A DNA stretch of 64,000 nt, taken from positions 714,621 to 778,620 of the forward strand of contig CP006977.1 of NCBI GenBank assembly GCA_000508305.1, read 5' to 3'. Position numbers and translations under genes: made by a program. Every line of letters begins with the position of its first letter. Within the stretch, counting starts at the first letter, position 1. The stretch is from Sulfolobus acidocaldarius SUSAZ. Lineage in GTDB: Archaea; Thermoproteota; Thermoprotei_A; Sulfolobales; Sulfolobaceae. This document shows positions 8,979 to 18,508 of the stretch, piece by piece. Below the pieces are notes generated by a model. It saw only the letters and a program-made list of their open reading frames with translations. It was not told where the DNA came from and ran no database searches.

Positions 8979-9971
8979 TTAGCATTTAATTTTAGTCTCT
9001 CCTAGTTTTCTTTTTCCTTCAGATCTAATTTTAGATATTTCATCGCCTTTAACATTTATCGCATCATTTCCGAATCTCGAGAACAAATCAAGCTCAAAAT
9101 TATATTCAGTGTAAACTCCCATTTTATTTAGTTTTTCATTAGCATCCTCTAGTGATTCAGAATCTTTGATGACTTTAGCTATAGGAGAAGTCTCATAAAC
9201 TATTTTGGGTTCCATGAAAAACATCACTGCGGAGATGGGTGTAACAAAGACTCGTCTAGTATTGTTTCTTATGCTAACTTCCCCGTATAGTCCTCTGAAA
9301 GCTTCCAAGGGTATCTTAGAAGCTTCAGTTGTAACAACGTTTAATATCTCGTCTAGCTTTCGTGATATTTCCTCGTCTATTCCCTTTATATCCTTTAAAC
9401 CACCTCTGCTCGCTATCTCTGCTATTCGCCTTAAGATATAATCTTGTTGTAGTTCACCATCACTACCAGCACCAATTGTGGCTAAAACAGATTTGGTTTT
9501 AGTTTCGGTTAAAACATTAAGCATGATGAAATCAATCAATGGACTTCCTAACGTTTCCTCACAACCTTTTGCCATTACGTCTCCTCCCGCATCTACTCCT
9601 ACTATTACATCTATTCCTTCCTTTAACGCGAATTCATCAATCATTCGAGCTATCTTTCTAATTCCTTCACGAATACAAATTGAGTACCCCTCACTTATAT
9701 TAAGGACTTTGAGTACTTTCACGATCTGAGGGATAACTACTCTACCATTTCTGATAGAATAAGAGTTCCTGTTCAATTTAGTAATTACATCATTCAAGTT
9801 ATCTGCGTTCATGAACTCGCATATAGGTCCAGGTAAGGGATCCTCAATATACCTTTCCCATGTAACTGCTCCAAGTATAGTATCGTAACCTAGGCGTTTG
9901 TAATACTCATAAGCGATGTACGCTGATACTACATCTCCCCCTCCTCCCAGACCAAAGATAAAGGCTTTCAC
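8979..9971 (-). CDS. DUF1152 family protein
   Basis: 330 aa protein of an archaeal/bacterial family of unknown function. The N-terminus FIFGLGGGGDVVSAYIAYEYYKRLGY is glycine-rich and Rossmann-like, and IVGVDAGGDVMAKGCEETLGSPLID is the strongest conserved block. The family is sometimes described as nucleotide-binding; no substrate can be deduced. Its own promoter lies in the divergent gap before 10.1 kb. Confidence 0.8.
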   Translation of the reverse strand: MKAFIFGLGGGGDVVSAYIAYEYYKRLGYDTILGAVTWERYIEDPLPGPICEFMNADNLNDVITKLNRNSYSIRNGRVVIPQIVKVLKVLNISEGYSICIREGIRKIARMIDEFALKEGIDVIVGVDAGGDVMAKGCEETLGSPLIDFIMLNVLTETKTKSVLATIGAGSDGELQQDYILRRIAEIASRGGLKDIKGIDEEISRKLDEILNVVTTEASKIPLEAFRGLYGEVSIRNNTRRVFVTPISAVMFFMEPKIVYETSPIAKVIKDSESLEDANEKLNKMGVYTEYNFELDLFSRFGNDAINVKGDEISKIRSEGKRKLGETKIKC

Positions 9972-10102
9972 ATGATTTTTAACTCTTATCCCATTTTATA
10001 CTTTGGTATAGCTAATGAGAAGTTAGCATAGTAATAGATTTACTCTTCGTGTATTATCTGATGCTTACTTTTAATCTTTATGTAGTACATAGCGTATATA
10101 CA

Positions 10103-10639
10103 ATGAGCGATGTAATTGATTTAAATTCAAATGAAGTATCAAGTTACTATACCTATGAACCTGACCTAAAAATAGGAGAAGCGTTGGCACATATTGTAGC
10201 AGCAGCCTCAATAGTTGAAGAGCTTGAGGGAGAGAGTGAGGAAGTAAAAGAGACGGTGAGAAAATATACTGATGCGTGGATAGTGGCAGTAGCACCATTA
10301 GATTATGTCCCCGGCATGGCTGAGGTCGTAGGGAGTAAGATTAATAAGAAACTGACTAAGATATTTCCAGACATATCTGAAGACGAGCTAGGAGAAACAT
10401 TTGAAATTGTTATAGAGGCTAAAAGGAAACTGGAAGAAGGTCAAGTACCTTTCAATTATCAGGAGGTGGAAGTGAGGACCGAAAAAGTCCTGCGTGCTCT
10501 TGGTGTAGATTTATCTTACATTCAAAAATTTATAACTGGAGATCTTAATAAACGATTATTGAGGCTTATCTCAATATTTGTGTTAGCTATAGGGATAGCA
10601 AGTATTTGGGATCAGAAATGGATAGCGGAATATCAATAA
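10103..10639 (+). CDS. Conserved Sulfolobales helical protein, unknown function
   Basis: About 178 aa from ATG 10103, chosen over an upstream TTG at 10049 because the extra 18 residues are uncharged and look like translated leader. Mostly acidic and helical (GEALAHIVAAASIVEELEGESEEVKE), with one hydrophobic stretch near the C-terminus (LISIFVLAIGIASIW) that may be a membrane anchor. No known domain recognised. Its 3' end overlaps the following zinc-finger gene. Confidence 0.65.
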   Translation: MSDVIDLNSNEVSSYYTYEPDLKIGEALAHIVAAASIVEELEGESEEVKETVRKYTDAWIVAVAPLDYVPGMAEVVGSKINKKLTKIFPDISEDELGETFEIVIEAKRKLEEGQVPFNYQEVEVRTEKVLRALGVDLSYIQKFITGDLNKRLLRLISIFVLAIGIASIWDQKWIAEYQ

Positions 10640-10932
10640 CAGCGGAAAAGTTAGTTGAGGTAACCACAAAGTATGCTAGTAAGATCTCTGTTAAGGACGA
10701 GGAGATAGAGAGACTTGTAGGAATTTCAATGAGAAATATTGCAAAAACCTCAGTACAAAGGGTGTCTTTTTGGCTAGTAGAGGAAAGGGGTAATTTACTT
10801 TACTGTAAATTGTGTAACAAGGGTCCATTTACTAAGAAGGGTCTCTATTTACACTTACTTCGTCTTCATAAAGACGAGATTAAAGCCTTGATAGAAGATG
10901 AATTAAAACATGAGATAAAGGCTATCTTATAG
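10618..10932 (+). CDS. Small C2H2 zinc-finger-like protein
   Basis: 104 aa from ATG 10618 (a TTG at 10606 is possible). The C-terminal half contains YCKLCNKGPFTKKGLYLH with a second His in LHLLRLHKDE, a single C2H2-type finger; the N-terminal part is helical. It overlaps the preceding gene by 22 nt in another frame, which suggests translational coupling. A DNA- or RNA-binding role is inferred from the finger only. Confidence 0.65.
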   Translation: MDSGISITAEKLVEVTTKYASKISVKDEEIERLVGISMRNIAKTSVQRVSFWLVEERGNLLYCKLCNKGPFTKKGLYLHLLRLHKDEIKALIEDELKHEIKAIL

Positions 10933-12057
10933 GTTTGATAATGCTCTATCCAGGTCTTCAATTAAATCTTCTATTTCCTCTATACCTACAGAAAGTCTCA
11001 ACATATTAGGCGTAATTCCAGCCAATTTCCTTTCTTCTGGTGTTAAACTCCTGTGGCTCATTGTTGCAGGATGAGATATAGTGGAGTTCACACCCCCTAA
11101 TGTTTGGGCAGAAAGTATTACATTAAGTCTATTCATTAATTTTATGGAGTCTTCTTGAGAACCTTTGATTTCGAAGCTCACAACTCCCCCGTTTGCCTTC
11201 AAAACTTTCCTGGCTGTATTATAATCAGGATGCACCTTTATTCCGGGATAATATACTCTGGATACTTTCGGATGCTCTTGGAGAAACTCCGCTATCTTTT
11301 GTGCATTAGAATTTATAACATCCATTCTTACCTTCAGTGTCTTCATTCCTCGTATAGTGAGATATGATGCATGTGGATCTGCAGATGTACCTAAACTCCT
11401 TCTGGTAAGATCAATTTTATTCATTAATTCGTTGTTACCACAAGCCACTCCTATTATTACATCATTATGTCCTGCAATGAACTTTGATCCACTATGTACT
11501 ACAATATTTGCTCCTTGGACAATAGGTTTCTGGTTTATTGGCGTAGCGAACGTTCCGTCTACAACCAATAGCATATTATTTTCTTTACATATTTTAGCCA
11601 ACTCAGGCAAATCTACAACCCTTAATGTGGGGTTTGAAATACTCTCCACAAATACCATATCGTATTTTTTCTCCTTAGCTTTCTCTATGACTTCTCCAGG
11701 TTCAGCAACTTCAGCTCTTACACCCCAATTTTTCATAAATTCAGTGAAGAATTTGTACGATCTACCGAACATGTCCCTATGAATGAGGACTGATGAATTT
11801 GGTTTTAACAGGGTAAAAGCTACCGTAGATATTGCTCCCATACCTGAGGAAAATACTACACCCATTTCTGCTTCTTCTAAATTAGCAACCATCTCTGCCA
11901 ACTTTAGTACAGTTGGATTTGCCTCTCTTGTATATCTAAATTTCTCTCCAACAGGAAATTCAAAGGACGTGGTCTGATATATTGGAGTGGTAATAGCGCC
12001 AGTTTTTTCGTCTGTTCCTTCAAATGTAGCTTTAGTTCCATCTCTCAACCCATGCAC
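10927..12057 (-). CDS. Cystathionine gamma-synthase/lyase-type PLP enzyme
   Basis: 376 aa trans-sulfuration enzyme of the Cys/Met metabolism PLP family. Key blocks: YTREANPTVLKLAE, the FSSGMGAIS phosphate-binding loop and HSGSKFIAGHND with the PLP lysine. Sequence alone does not separate gamma-synthase, gamma-lyase and O-acetylhomoserine sulfhydrylase activities. GTG start, overlapping the 3' end of homoserine kinase by 26 nt, which favours a methionine or cysteine role drawing on homoserine. Confidence 0.88.
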   Translation of the reverse strand: MHGLRDGTKATFEGTDEKTGAITTPIYQTTSFEFPVGEKFRYTREANPTVLKLAEMVANLEEAEMGVVFSSGMGAISTVAFTLLKPNSSVLIHRDMFGRSYKFFTEFMKNWGVRAEVAEPGEVIEKAKEKKYDMVFVESISNPTLRVVDLPELAKICKENNMLLVVDGTFATPINQKPIVQGANIVVHSGSKFIAGHNDVIIGVACGNNELMNKIDLTRRSLGTSADPHASYLTIRGMKTLKVRMDVINSNAQKIAEFLQEHPKVSRVYYPGIKVHPDYNTARKVLKANGGVVSFEIKGSQEDSIKLMNRLNVILSAQTLGGVNSTISHPATMSHRSLTPEERKLAGITPNMLRLSVGIEEIEDLIEDLDRALSNL

Positions 12058-12952
12058 CCCCTGCTATCTTAGCTTCCTTGACTAAACACTTCTGAGAGTA
12101 TGTTTCACAGATTTCAAGTCCATCCTTTTTAATTTTGTTTTTATCAGTATATTCATCAACGAACACTGCAATTGTAGGACCAGCCCCACTTACACATGCA
12201 CCAATTGCGTTATTCTCTATTGAAATTCTCTTAAGTTTTTCATAGTGTGGGAAAAGTGGACTCCTCGCTACTTCTACTATCTCGTCATTCAAACCCAATC
12301 TTAATAAGTCCCTATCACCTTTAATAAGTCCTAAAATTGTAGAGGAAAGATATCTTGAATTTCTAACCATCTTACTTAATTCCACATTACGGGGAAGCAT
12401 TTCACGTGCCTTCTTAGTTTTATCCTTAAGCTGTAAAACTGGAATGAATAGTAATAAGGAGAAATTTAAGTTAACTGGGATGGGCGAAACTGTAACTGGT
12501 TCAGTATTTAATACAGCTACTACCCCTCCATAAACACTTGCCGCAACATTATCAGGGTGAGCAGAGCCTGAGGATGCTATTTCTCCGATCATTGAGGCTC
12601 TCACTAACTCTTGCTTATCTAAACCTAATTTAAGCAAATTATTTACACCAACTACAGCTGCGACAGCAGAAGCTCCGCTGCTTCCTAGCCCTAAGCCTGC
12701 AGGTATTCCTTTAATAACTTTTATTTTAACTTTGACTTTCACATCAAGTTCGTTCAATAACTTGTATACTGCATACGAAGCTGAGTTCTTATCTACCTCA
12801 TTGGGAACACCATCACCAGTGACGAGAACTTGTAAAGTTGAGTTTGGAATCGCTTCCATTTCAACACTGTCTTCGAAGGCGTCATGTGCTAATGCCAATA
12901 TGTCGAATCCTGCTCCAAGATTAGCTGAAGAGGAGTATGCTTTAATTAACAT
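12032..12952 (-). CDS. thrB: Homoserine kinase
   Basis: GHMP-family kinase that phosphorylates L-homoserine on the way to threonine. The ATP loop GIPAGLGLGSSGASAVAAV is intact, the N-terminal SSANLGAGFDILALA is the homoserine kinase signature and VSGAGPTIAVFVD is the C-terminal GHMP block. 306 aa is normal. The partner threonine synthase lies 47 kb away in this window; the neighbouring PLP enzyme uses a homoserine-derived substrate. Confidence 0.92.
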   Translation of the reverse strand: MLIKAYSSSANLGAGFDILALAHDAFEDSVEMEAIPNSTLQVLVTGDGVPNEVDKNSASYAVYKLLNELDVKVKVKIKVIKGIPAGLGLGSSGASAVAAVVGVNNLLKLGLDKQELVRASMIGEIASSGSAHPDNVAASVYGGVVAVLNTEPVTVSPIPVNLNFSLLLFIPVLQLKDKTKKAREMLPRNVELSKMVRNSRYLSSTILGLIKGDRDLLRLGLNDEIVEVARSPLFPHYEKLKRISIENNAIGACVSGAGPTIAVFVDEYTDKNKIKKDGLEICETYSQKCLVKEAKIAGGAWVERWN

Positions 12953-12985
12953 GTTGATGATTCTGTCTTTTCAGATTAAAAATGT

Positions 12986-14611
12986 TTAACCCCTAAAATA
13001 TTTCTTAATATCTTGATTCCTTACAATAATTTCTAATTTTTCCTTACCTATTACTTTACCGTCCTTATGGAACGTAGCTGGGATAATAATTTTTGCCTTA
13101 TCCATTAGTTGTAGGGCAACTGAAGGATATCTTAATTTGACTACAGGGTCTTTTACTAATTTACTTAATCCTACCCACTCTAGGTAGCCCACGTACTCAT
13201 TACCTTCGCCTGTCTCTATAATGTTTCTCTCCTTACTTAAATCTCCCTTAAAGTTAGAATCATATAAATTACTTATTACGATAACATCCCCTATACCGTA
13301 TTTGATTGCCTTAAGTCCTATATAAGATCCAAAGGGTAGCACTCTAAATCCTCTTGGATATAGCGTAGGCTCTTCTTCACCTATGTATACGGGTCTCTCA
13401 TCTAATGATCTAAGGTAAACACTTACCTCACTTCCCTCTTCTATATTTTCGCCTGGGTTTACAATAATGTAACCGTCTGCAGTAGAAAAAACTCCTATCA
13501 TGTAGCTGTCAAAAGGCATCCCTATAGCATAATATTTTCCATCTTTTTTAATTAAATAGACTGGAATATATGTGGTCCTATTATAATCTGATTTTACTTC
13601 ATTTATTATAGTTGCCTTTATGGTATATCTATAGGAAGAAATGTTATACATTATATCTATATATTTATCAACTACTTCTTCATTTATCACCATTGTAGAT
13701 GTTATATTTCCTGGTAATCCGAAAACAGGTTTACCCTTAATTTCTGCTAGTATTGCAGGCTTTCCTGGTTTTATTTTTAAGCCATGAACTATAATTTTAC
13801 CTTCCTCTTTGATCACTTGATGTACATAATCTTTTTCTCCTGCACTTGACCCCCCTGTTACTATGACGATGTCTGCTTTTTCTATGCCTTCCAGTATCTC
13901 TCTTCTAATTAATTCTTTATCATCGTTTACATGTGTCCTTTTTATAACCTCATAGCCTTTAGATAAGTAATAAGCTTGCAAGTAGTACGAGTTACTCTCA
14001 TAAATCTTTCCTGGATCAAGGTCTTTACCTGGTTCTACTAATTCATCTCCAGTAATAATAATATATATCCTTGGTCTTTTGTAAACTAAAACTTGCCTTA
14101 TTCCAATTGATGCTAAAAGGGCTATCTTATAAGGGTTTAATCTCTCACCTCTTCTTACCACCAATGTTCCCTTAGGTATGTCTGTACCGATCCAACCTAT
14201 GTTTTCACCAAAACTTAATTTCTTACTTACCTTTACCTTGTTCCCCTCAATTACTGTATTTTCAACCTTAACGACTGCTGTTGCCCCTTCAGGAATTGGT
14301 GAACCAGTGTCCACTTCGACTGCTTCTCCATTGCCTATCCTGATCTCCTTATATTCGCCAATTCTAATCTTATCTATTACTGTAAATTCCCCAGGGCAAT
14401 GGTCATGCTTTATCGCAAATCCATCAACTGTGGATCGAGAGAAAGGGGGTAAAGGTATGTCAGATATTATGTCCTCAGCTACAATCCTGTTTAACGAGTC
14501 TTCAAGATTTATCCTTTCCACTTCTAATTGCTTTACTCCAAATTCGTTTAGGAATTTAGCTAGAGCATCCTGAGGATAAAGTAGTTCTGAATCCTTAAGA
14601 ATCGCTCTCAT
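12986..14611 (-). CDS. moeA: Molybdopterin biosynthesis protein MoeA with C-terminal extension
   Basis: Inserts molybdate or tungstate into molybdopterin. Residues 1-400 are a typical MoeA: PPFSRSTVDGFAIK, DTGSPIPEGATAVV, ITGDELVEPG, VTGGSSAGEKDY and FGLPGNITSTM. About 130 further residues follow, shorter than the LysR-type substrate-binding module seen in some archaeal MoeA fusions but in the same position. This cofactor is needed by the two molybdenum-hydroxylase subunits later in the window. Confidence 0.9.
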   Translation of the reverse strand: MRAILKDSELLYPQDALAKFLNEFGVKQLEVERINLEDSLNRIVAEDIISDIPLPPFSRSTVDGFAIKHDHCPGEFTVIDKIRIGEYKEIRIGNGEAVEVDTGSPIPEGATAVVKVENTVIEGNKVKVSKKLSFGENIGWIGTDIPKGTLVVRRGERLNPYKIALLASIGIRQVLVYKRPRIYIIITGDELVEPGKDLDPGKIYESNSYYLQAYYLSKGYEVIKRTHVNDDKELIRREILEGIEKADIVIVTGGSSAGEKDYVHQVIKEEGKIIVHGLKIKPGKPAILAEIKGKPVFGLPGNITSTMVINEEVVDKYIDIMYNISSYRYTIKATIINEVKSDYNRTTYIPVYLIKKDGKYYAIGMPFDSYMIGVFSTADGYIIVNPGENIEEGSEVSVYLRSLDERPVYIGEEEPTLYPRGFRVLPFGSYIGLKAIKYGIGDVIVISNLYDSNFKGDLSKERNIIETGEGNEYVGYLEWVGLSKLVKDPVVKLRYPSVALQLMDKAKIIIPATFHKDGKVIGKEKLEIIVRNQDIKKYFRG

Positions 14612-14646
14612 AAAAATATATTCAAAAAACTACATAATATCTTTAC

Positions 14647-14934
14647 TTACATAACGATTAATGCGGCTTTTTTCAACTCGTCCAATACAGTTAAAATTGG
14701 CTCTCGAACTTGATCAGACGGAAGATTTGTATCATTACTCGCTCTGTCAACAATCTCGGTCACAGTTCGATTACCATCACATAATTCCCAAACATAATAA
14801 GCTATAGGTGCAAGCTCATAAACCTTCTCTTCGGATAACTTTATCACGTAGCCTTCTTCTTCTCCACTTTTAGTTACATCAATCAGTTCTCCTACCTTTT
14901 GTGGCTTAAGATCTTTTACTTCATCAAAATTCAT
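14647..14934 (-). CDS. PqqD-like peptide chaperone family protein
   Basis: 95 aa winged-helix-like PqqD-family protein; YELAPIAYYVWELCDGNRTVTEIVDRAS is the usual core. In RiPP pathways PqqD binds the precursor peptide and hands it to a radical SAM enzyme, but no such enzyme or precursor is nearby. Its ATG overlaps the SSB stop by 4 nt, so the two are probably co-expressed. The function here is unknown. Confidence 0.75.
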   Translation of the reverse strand: MNFDEVKDLKPQKVGELIDVTKSGEEEGYVIKLSEEKVYELAPIAYYVWELCDGNRTVTEIVDRASNDTNLPSDQVREPILTVLDELKKAALIVM

Positions 14935-15371
14935 TCATCTTCCTCTCCTTCGCTCTCTCTCCGCGGCCTAAATCCACCTCTTCTTCCTCCGAATCTTCTG
15001 CCTCCTCTTCCTCCTCCTCTGTATTCTCCTGCAGAAGGTGTTGTTTCAGGTATGGATTCAGCCTCGGGTATATTGTTATCCTCAGCCTCAGAAACATTAG
15101 ATTTGCTTCCTGCATTTAACTGTACTTTACCCTTATAAGCCGTAGTCCATGCATTTGCAATTTTTATCACAGAACCAGATTTAATAGTTCCAGCAAGATT
15201 TCCCCATAAAGTTAGTTTTATTCTACCTGTTTCATCTCCGACAACTGCTTCGCTTATAGTTCTTGTCCCATTCTTTGTTTGTATAACTCTTGGCTCGCTT
15301 GCTTCTATTACTCTAACAGTTATATTTACATTTTCCATTCCAGGTTTTAAACTATTTACCTTGTCTACCAT
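14931..15371 (-). CDS. ssb: Single-stranded DNA-binding protein (Sulfolobus type)
   Basis: 146 aa, matching the roughly 148-residue crenarchaeal SSB: one OB fold (about residues 1-115, with VIEASEPRVIQTKNGTRTISEAVVGDETGRIKLTLWG) followed by a flexible tail rich in Gly and Arg that ends in acidic residues, as in bacterial SSB tails that recruit partners. Acts in replication and repair. First gene of the minus-strand series ending with the cystathionine enzyme. Confidence 0.95.
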   Translation of the reverse strand: MVDKVNSLKPGMENVNITVRVIEASEPRVIQTKNGTRTISEAVVGDETGRIKLTLWGNLAGTIKSGSVIKIANAWTTAYKGKVQLNAGSKSNVSEAEDNNIPEAESIPETTPSAGEYRGGGRGGRRFGGRRGGFRPRRESEGEEDE

Positions 15372-15503
15372 TTATTCTCGACTCACGAATTTTGTAAATA
15401 ATATCTCTCTATTCAGGTATAAAAATCTGTGTTATAATCCTATTGAGAGTTACTAACATTTGTTTTTAAGCTAGTAGATTATAAGATTAAATTGGGATAG
15501 TCT

Positions 15504-16664
15504 GTGAGTAATAGTGTTAATGCCAATCATCTATTAGATTATCCAAAGAAATTTTTAGAAATGCTATCTGCCCCGTTTGTAGGCAGAGAAGAGGAAGCAA
15601 GAGTATTAACATTAGCATTGCTTTCCAAAGAGCACGTAATACTAATTGGTGAGCCAGGAACTGCCAAATCAGCTTTAGCTAGAAGAGCGGCAGATCTAAT
15701 GAGTGCGAAGTTCTTCATGTATTTGTTAACCAAGTATACGGAGCCTGCAGAATTATTCGGAGCATTAGATGTTAATGCGCTGAAGCAAGGCATATACAAA
15801 AGGATTACCAAAGACAGATTACCAGAATCAGAAATTGCCTTTCTCGATGAGATTTTTAATGCAAATTCTGCTATATTAAACGCGCTATTATCCTTATTAA
15901 ATGAGAGAGTTATATATGACGGTTATAACGTTATAAAAGTTCCTCTACGAACACTAATAAGCGCAAGTAACAGGGTTCCAGATGAACCAGAATTAGACGC
16001 ATTATATGATAGACTGTTGTTAAGGCACTACGCAAGACCAGTAAGTGAAGATCAGTGGAAGGACCTTATAAATTCAGCATGGGACTATGAGTTTTCAGAC
16101 AAATGGCATATAAGTCAAACAATCATGACCATATCTCAATTAGACGAATTATACTCTCTAATACCTCAAGTAGATCTGTCTGCTGTAAAATCGAAACTAC
16201 TAAAGCTTTACGCAATGTTAGAGGAAAAAGGTATACATTTAACGGATAGAAGAAAGGGAAAAGTTTTGAAGATAGCTGCATCTCATGCTTTACTAAATGG
16301 TAGGTTGAAGGCTATAGAAGAGGACTTGATTGTTCTGAAGTATATTGCACCCAAAGAGATTGATGATTTTGAAAAGGTGTCCGCCCTATTATCAGAGGAA
16401 TTAAAAACACCAATTAAGTACATGAAAGAACTTAATGAAATCTACTCTAACATAAAAGAGGCAACAAAATATGTGGATGCTGCTAATGAGTCTGATCCCA
16501 GGTTAGTGGAGTTAATAAGGAGCCTAAGAGCTACGAGGGATAGGGTAATCGCTTTAGGTAAGGAAAGCGGAGATGAAAAAGTGGAAGAATTCTCGAAAGA
16601 TGTAATAAATGAAATAGATAAGTTATTAGAAAAAGTTGCAAGAAAGCTGGGGATATATCCTTGA
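15504..16664 (+). CDS. MoxR-family AAA+ ATPase
   Basis: 386 aa AAA+ protein with Walker [11 protein letters not shown], Walker [12 protein letters not shown] and sensor-1 region [18 protein letters not shown]. MoxR/RavA ATPases act as chaperones that mature or remodel complexes together with a VWA partner. GTG start. Its stop overlaps the start of the VWA gene by 4 nt, the standard MoxR-VWA pairing. Confidence 0.92.
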   Translation: MSNSVNANHLLDYPKKFLEMLSAPFVGREEEARVLTLALLSKEHVILIGEPGTAKSALARRAADLMSAKFFMYLLTKYTEPAELFGALDVNALKQGIYKRITKDRLPESEIAFLDEIFNANSAILNALLSLLNERVIYDGYNVIKVPLRTLISASNRVPDEPELDALYDRLLLRHYARPVSEDQWKDLINSAWDYEFSDKWHISQTIMTISQLDELYSLIPQVDLSAVKSKLLKLYAMLEEKGIHLTDRRKGKVLKIAASHALLNGRLKAIEEDLIVLKYIAPKEIDDFEKVSALLSEELKTPIKYMKELNEIYSNIKEATKYVDAANESDPRLVELIRSLRATRDRVIALGKESGDEKVEEFSKDVINEIDKLLEKVARKLGIYP

Positions 16665-18016
16665 GCGAGGATGGTTTTTTAAGAGGAGTCGATTATTTAG
16701 ATCCCTTAGTTAAATATAGAGGAGAAAGGTTAGGTTACACTCTTAAGAAACTCACTGGTAAAGATCTTCAACTAGAAGATGGATTTTTAGTAGATACTTA
16801 TTACATTCACTATTTACCTATGCCAATTCCAGTTACAAAAGAAGAAGTAAACAAAGGAAAAGAGGTAATGTATAACTTCATTAACATGATGTTGGATTCT
16901 GAGTTGGTTATAAAGAATAGAAACTACTCCATTGCTAACTCAGCAGTTAGTATGGCTCTATCTGTAAGTTACATTCAAAATTTGATTGAGGAGCTAGAGA
17001 GAATCAAAAGAACATCGCAATCCCAAGAAGAGAGGGAAATGGCAGAACAAATATTAAACGGTCTAATGAAGGGGAGTGGCGGAAAAGAGAGCAATACCAA
17101 AAATAATGAGGAGAATCAAAAGATGGAGAGACTAATGAAACAAGTACATGAAAAAGCGTTGAGTAAAGCAGTGGAAGACGCTGAGGCAGTAAAGAACATG
17201 CAAAGAATAGTAGGAGGAAATGGTGCAGGTACTGGTTCTATACTTAACTTTGAAGGAGAGATTCACGAGGTCTTGAGGTTGGCGAGAAACACCGAGATTA
17301 AGAAGATATTGGAGTTCCTAAATGGAATGCCAAGGTTAGGTAGCTACACTAAGAAGAGGACTGTAAGATATGCTAGGGGAGAATTACACGGTTATGAGAA
17401 GGGTTCCGATTTAGAAAGAATCGTTTATTCAGAGTTAGCGTTACCTGACGAGTTATTTTATGTGAAATTTGCTGACTCGGACTTACTATTATATCAGAAG
17501 AAGATTAAGGAAGCGTTAGGTCCTATATATTTACTTTTGGATAAATCTGGAAGTATGGATGGCGAGAAGATCATTTGGGCAAAAGCCGTTGCCCTATCCT
17601 TATATAATAGGGCAAGGAGGGAGAATAGAGATTTTTACATTAGGTTTTTTGATAATATACCATATCCATTGATAAAAGTTATGAAGAACGCTAAGAGTAA
17701 GGATGTAATAAAAATGATTGAATATATAGGCAAAATAAGAGGTGGGGGAGGTACTGATATAAGTAGATCCATAATTTCAGCATGCGAGGACATAAAAGAA
17801 GGGCATGTTAAGGGTGTTAGTGAGGTGATATTACTAACAGACGGTGAAGATAAGATAGCTGAAACCACAGTCAGAAGGTCATTAAGAGAGGCTAACTCTG
17901 TTTTAATAAGCGTTATGATTAGGGGAGATAATGCTGACCTACGTAGGATTGCGGATAAATATCTAGTAGTTTACAAACTTGATCATGACGATTTATTGAG
18001 AGTTGTTGAAACTTAA
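16661..18016 (+). CDS. VWA-domain protein (MoxR partner, ViaA-like)
   Basis: 451 aa. The C-terminal ~180 residues form a von Willebrand A domain with an intact [14 protein letters not shown], then GGGGTDIS and LLTDGED. The N-terminal 250 residues are helical and charged. Works with the upstream MoxR ATPase as a metal-dependent adaptor; the client is unknown. TTG start overlapping the ATPase stop. Confidence 0.88.
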   Translation: MSEDGFLRGVDYLDPLVKYRGERLGYTLKKLTGKDLQLEDGFLVDTYYIHYLPMPIPVTKEEVNKGKEVMYNFINMMLDSELVIKNRNYSIANSAVSMALSVSYIQNLIEELERIKRTSQSQEEREMAEQILNGLMKGSGGKESNTKNNEENQKMERLMKQVHEKALSKAVEDAEAVKNMQRIVGGNGAGTGSILNFEGEIHEVLRLARNTEIKKILEFLNGMPRLGSYTKKRTVRYARGELHGYEKGSDLERIVYSELALPDELFYVKFADSDLLLYQKKIKEALGPIYLLLDKSGSMDGEKIIWAKAVALSLYNRARRENRDFYIRFFDNIPYPLIKVMKNAKSKDVIKMIEYIGKIRGGGGTDISRSIISACEDIKEGHVKGVSEVILLTDGEDKIAETTVRRSLREANSVLISVMIRGDNADLRRIADKYLVVYKLDHDDLLRVVET

Positions 18017-18017
18017 A

Positions 18018-18100
18018 ATTAGAGGAGGCCTCAGTATCATTCTCCGTTAATACGGTGTCAACTGAGTATGGCCGTTAATAATATTTTTATAAAGGGATGG
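18018..18100 (+). terminator. Structured convergent intergenic region with T-run
   Basis: Between the convergent VWA and sdhD genes. GGCC plus TCAGT (18027-18035) can pair with ACTGA plus GGCC (18061-18073, with a 4-nt bulge), enclosing a CCGT/ACGG hairpin at 18044-18055. The 9-mer CCGTTAATA occurs at 18044 and again at 18072, and ATATTTTTAT follows. Probably the 3' end of the moxR-VWA transcript; a small structured RNA is the alternative. Confidence 0.45.
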
Positions 18101-18130
18101 GATAAAAATTTATTGATGTTGAACGATCCG

Positions 18131-18147
18131 AACACTGAGTTAGTGTT
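18131..18147 (-). terminator. Hairpin at the sdhD stop codon
   Basis: AACACT and AGTGTT form a perfect 6-bp stem with a 5-nt loop straddling the sdhD stop; a T-rich stretch follows about 25 nt downstream on the minus strand. A plausible end for the sdhABCD transcript. Confidence 0.35.
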
Positions 18148-18508
18148 GTGATGAAGAACTTTTTGCTGAATTAACGTAATCTCGTAAAAACTTCATATCT
18201 TCCTCTAAGCTTTTTTCATTTTCTTCTTTAATCCACATTAATCCTCCTGCAGCATCTACAAGTTCACCCTTTATTTTCAAGTCCTTAGTTTTTTCTTTCC
18301 AATTAAAAACATATTTAGAAACGACGAAGACGTAAATATCGCCCTCATTTCTTAGGTGTATCTTTCCTGAATATAGATCTCCAACCGTATATTCAATTTC
18401 TTTTGCAAAAGGTTCTTTACCTGGTCTTTCACTTACTGGGTACCAGTTCCTCTTCACATTTCCGCCAATTTTTGTGATTACATTGGATATATTTTCTTCA
18501 ACACTCAT
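18140..18508 (-). CDS. sdhD: Succinate dehydrogenase subunit D
   Basis: 122 aa, soluble, with no transmembrane helix, unlike the haem-binding SdhD anchors of mitochondria. This matches the small fourth subunit of the Sulfolobus SdhABCD complex. Identification rests mainly on its place as last gene after sdhC (stop and start adjoin) and its size. Probably helps attach the complex to the membrane; mechanism unknown. Confidence 0.85.
   Translation of the reverse strand: MSVEENISNVITKIGGNVKRNWYPVSERPGKEPFAKEIEYTVGDLYSGKIHLRNEGDIYVFVVSKYVFNWKEKTKDLKIKGELVDAAGGLMWIKEENEKSLEEDMKFLRDYVNSAKSSSSQH

Noticed and set aside
18145-18170. C/D-box-like GTGATGA...CTGA at the end of sdhD
   Set aside because: Only one C and one D-type box occur; no C' or second D box lies within range, and the sequence is sdhD coding on the other strand.
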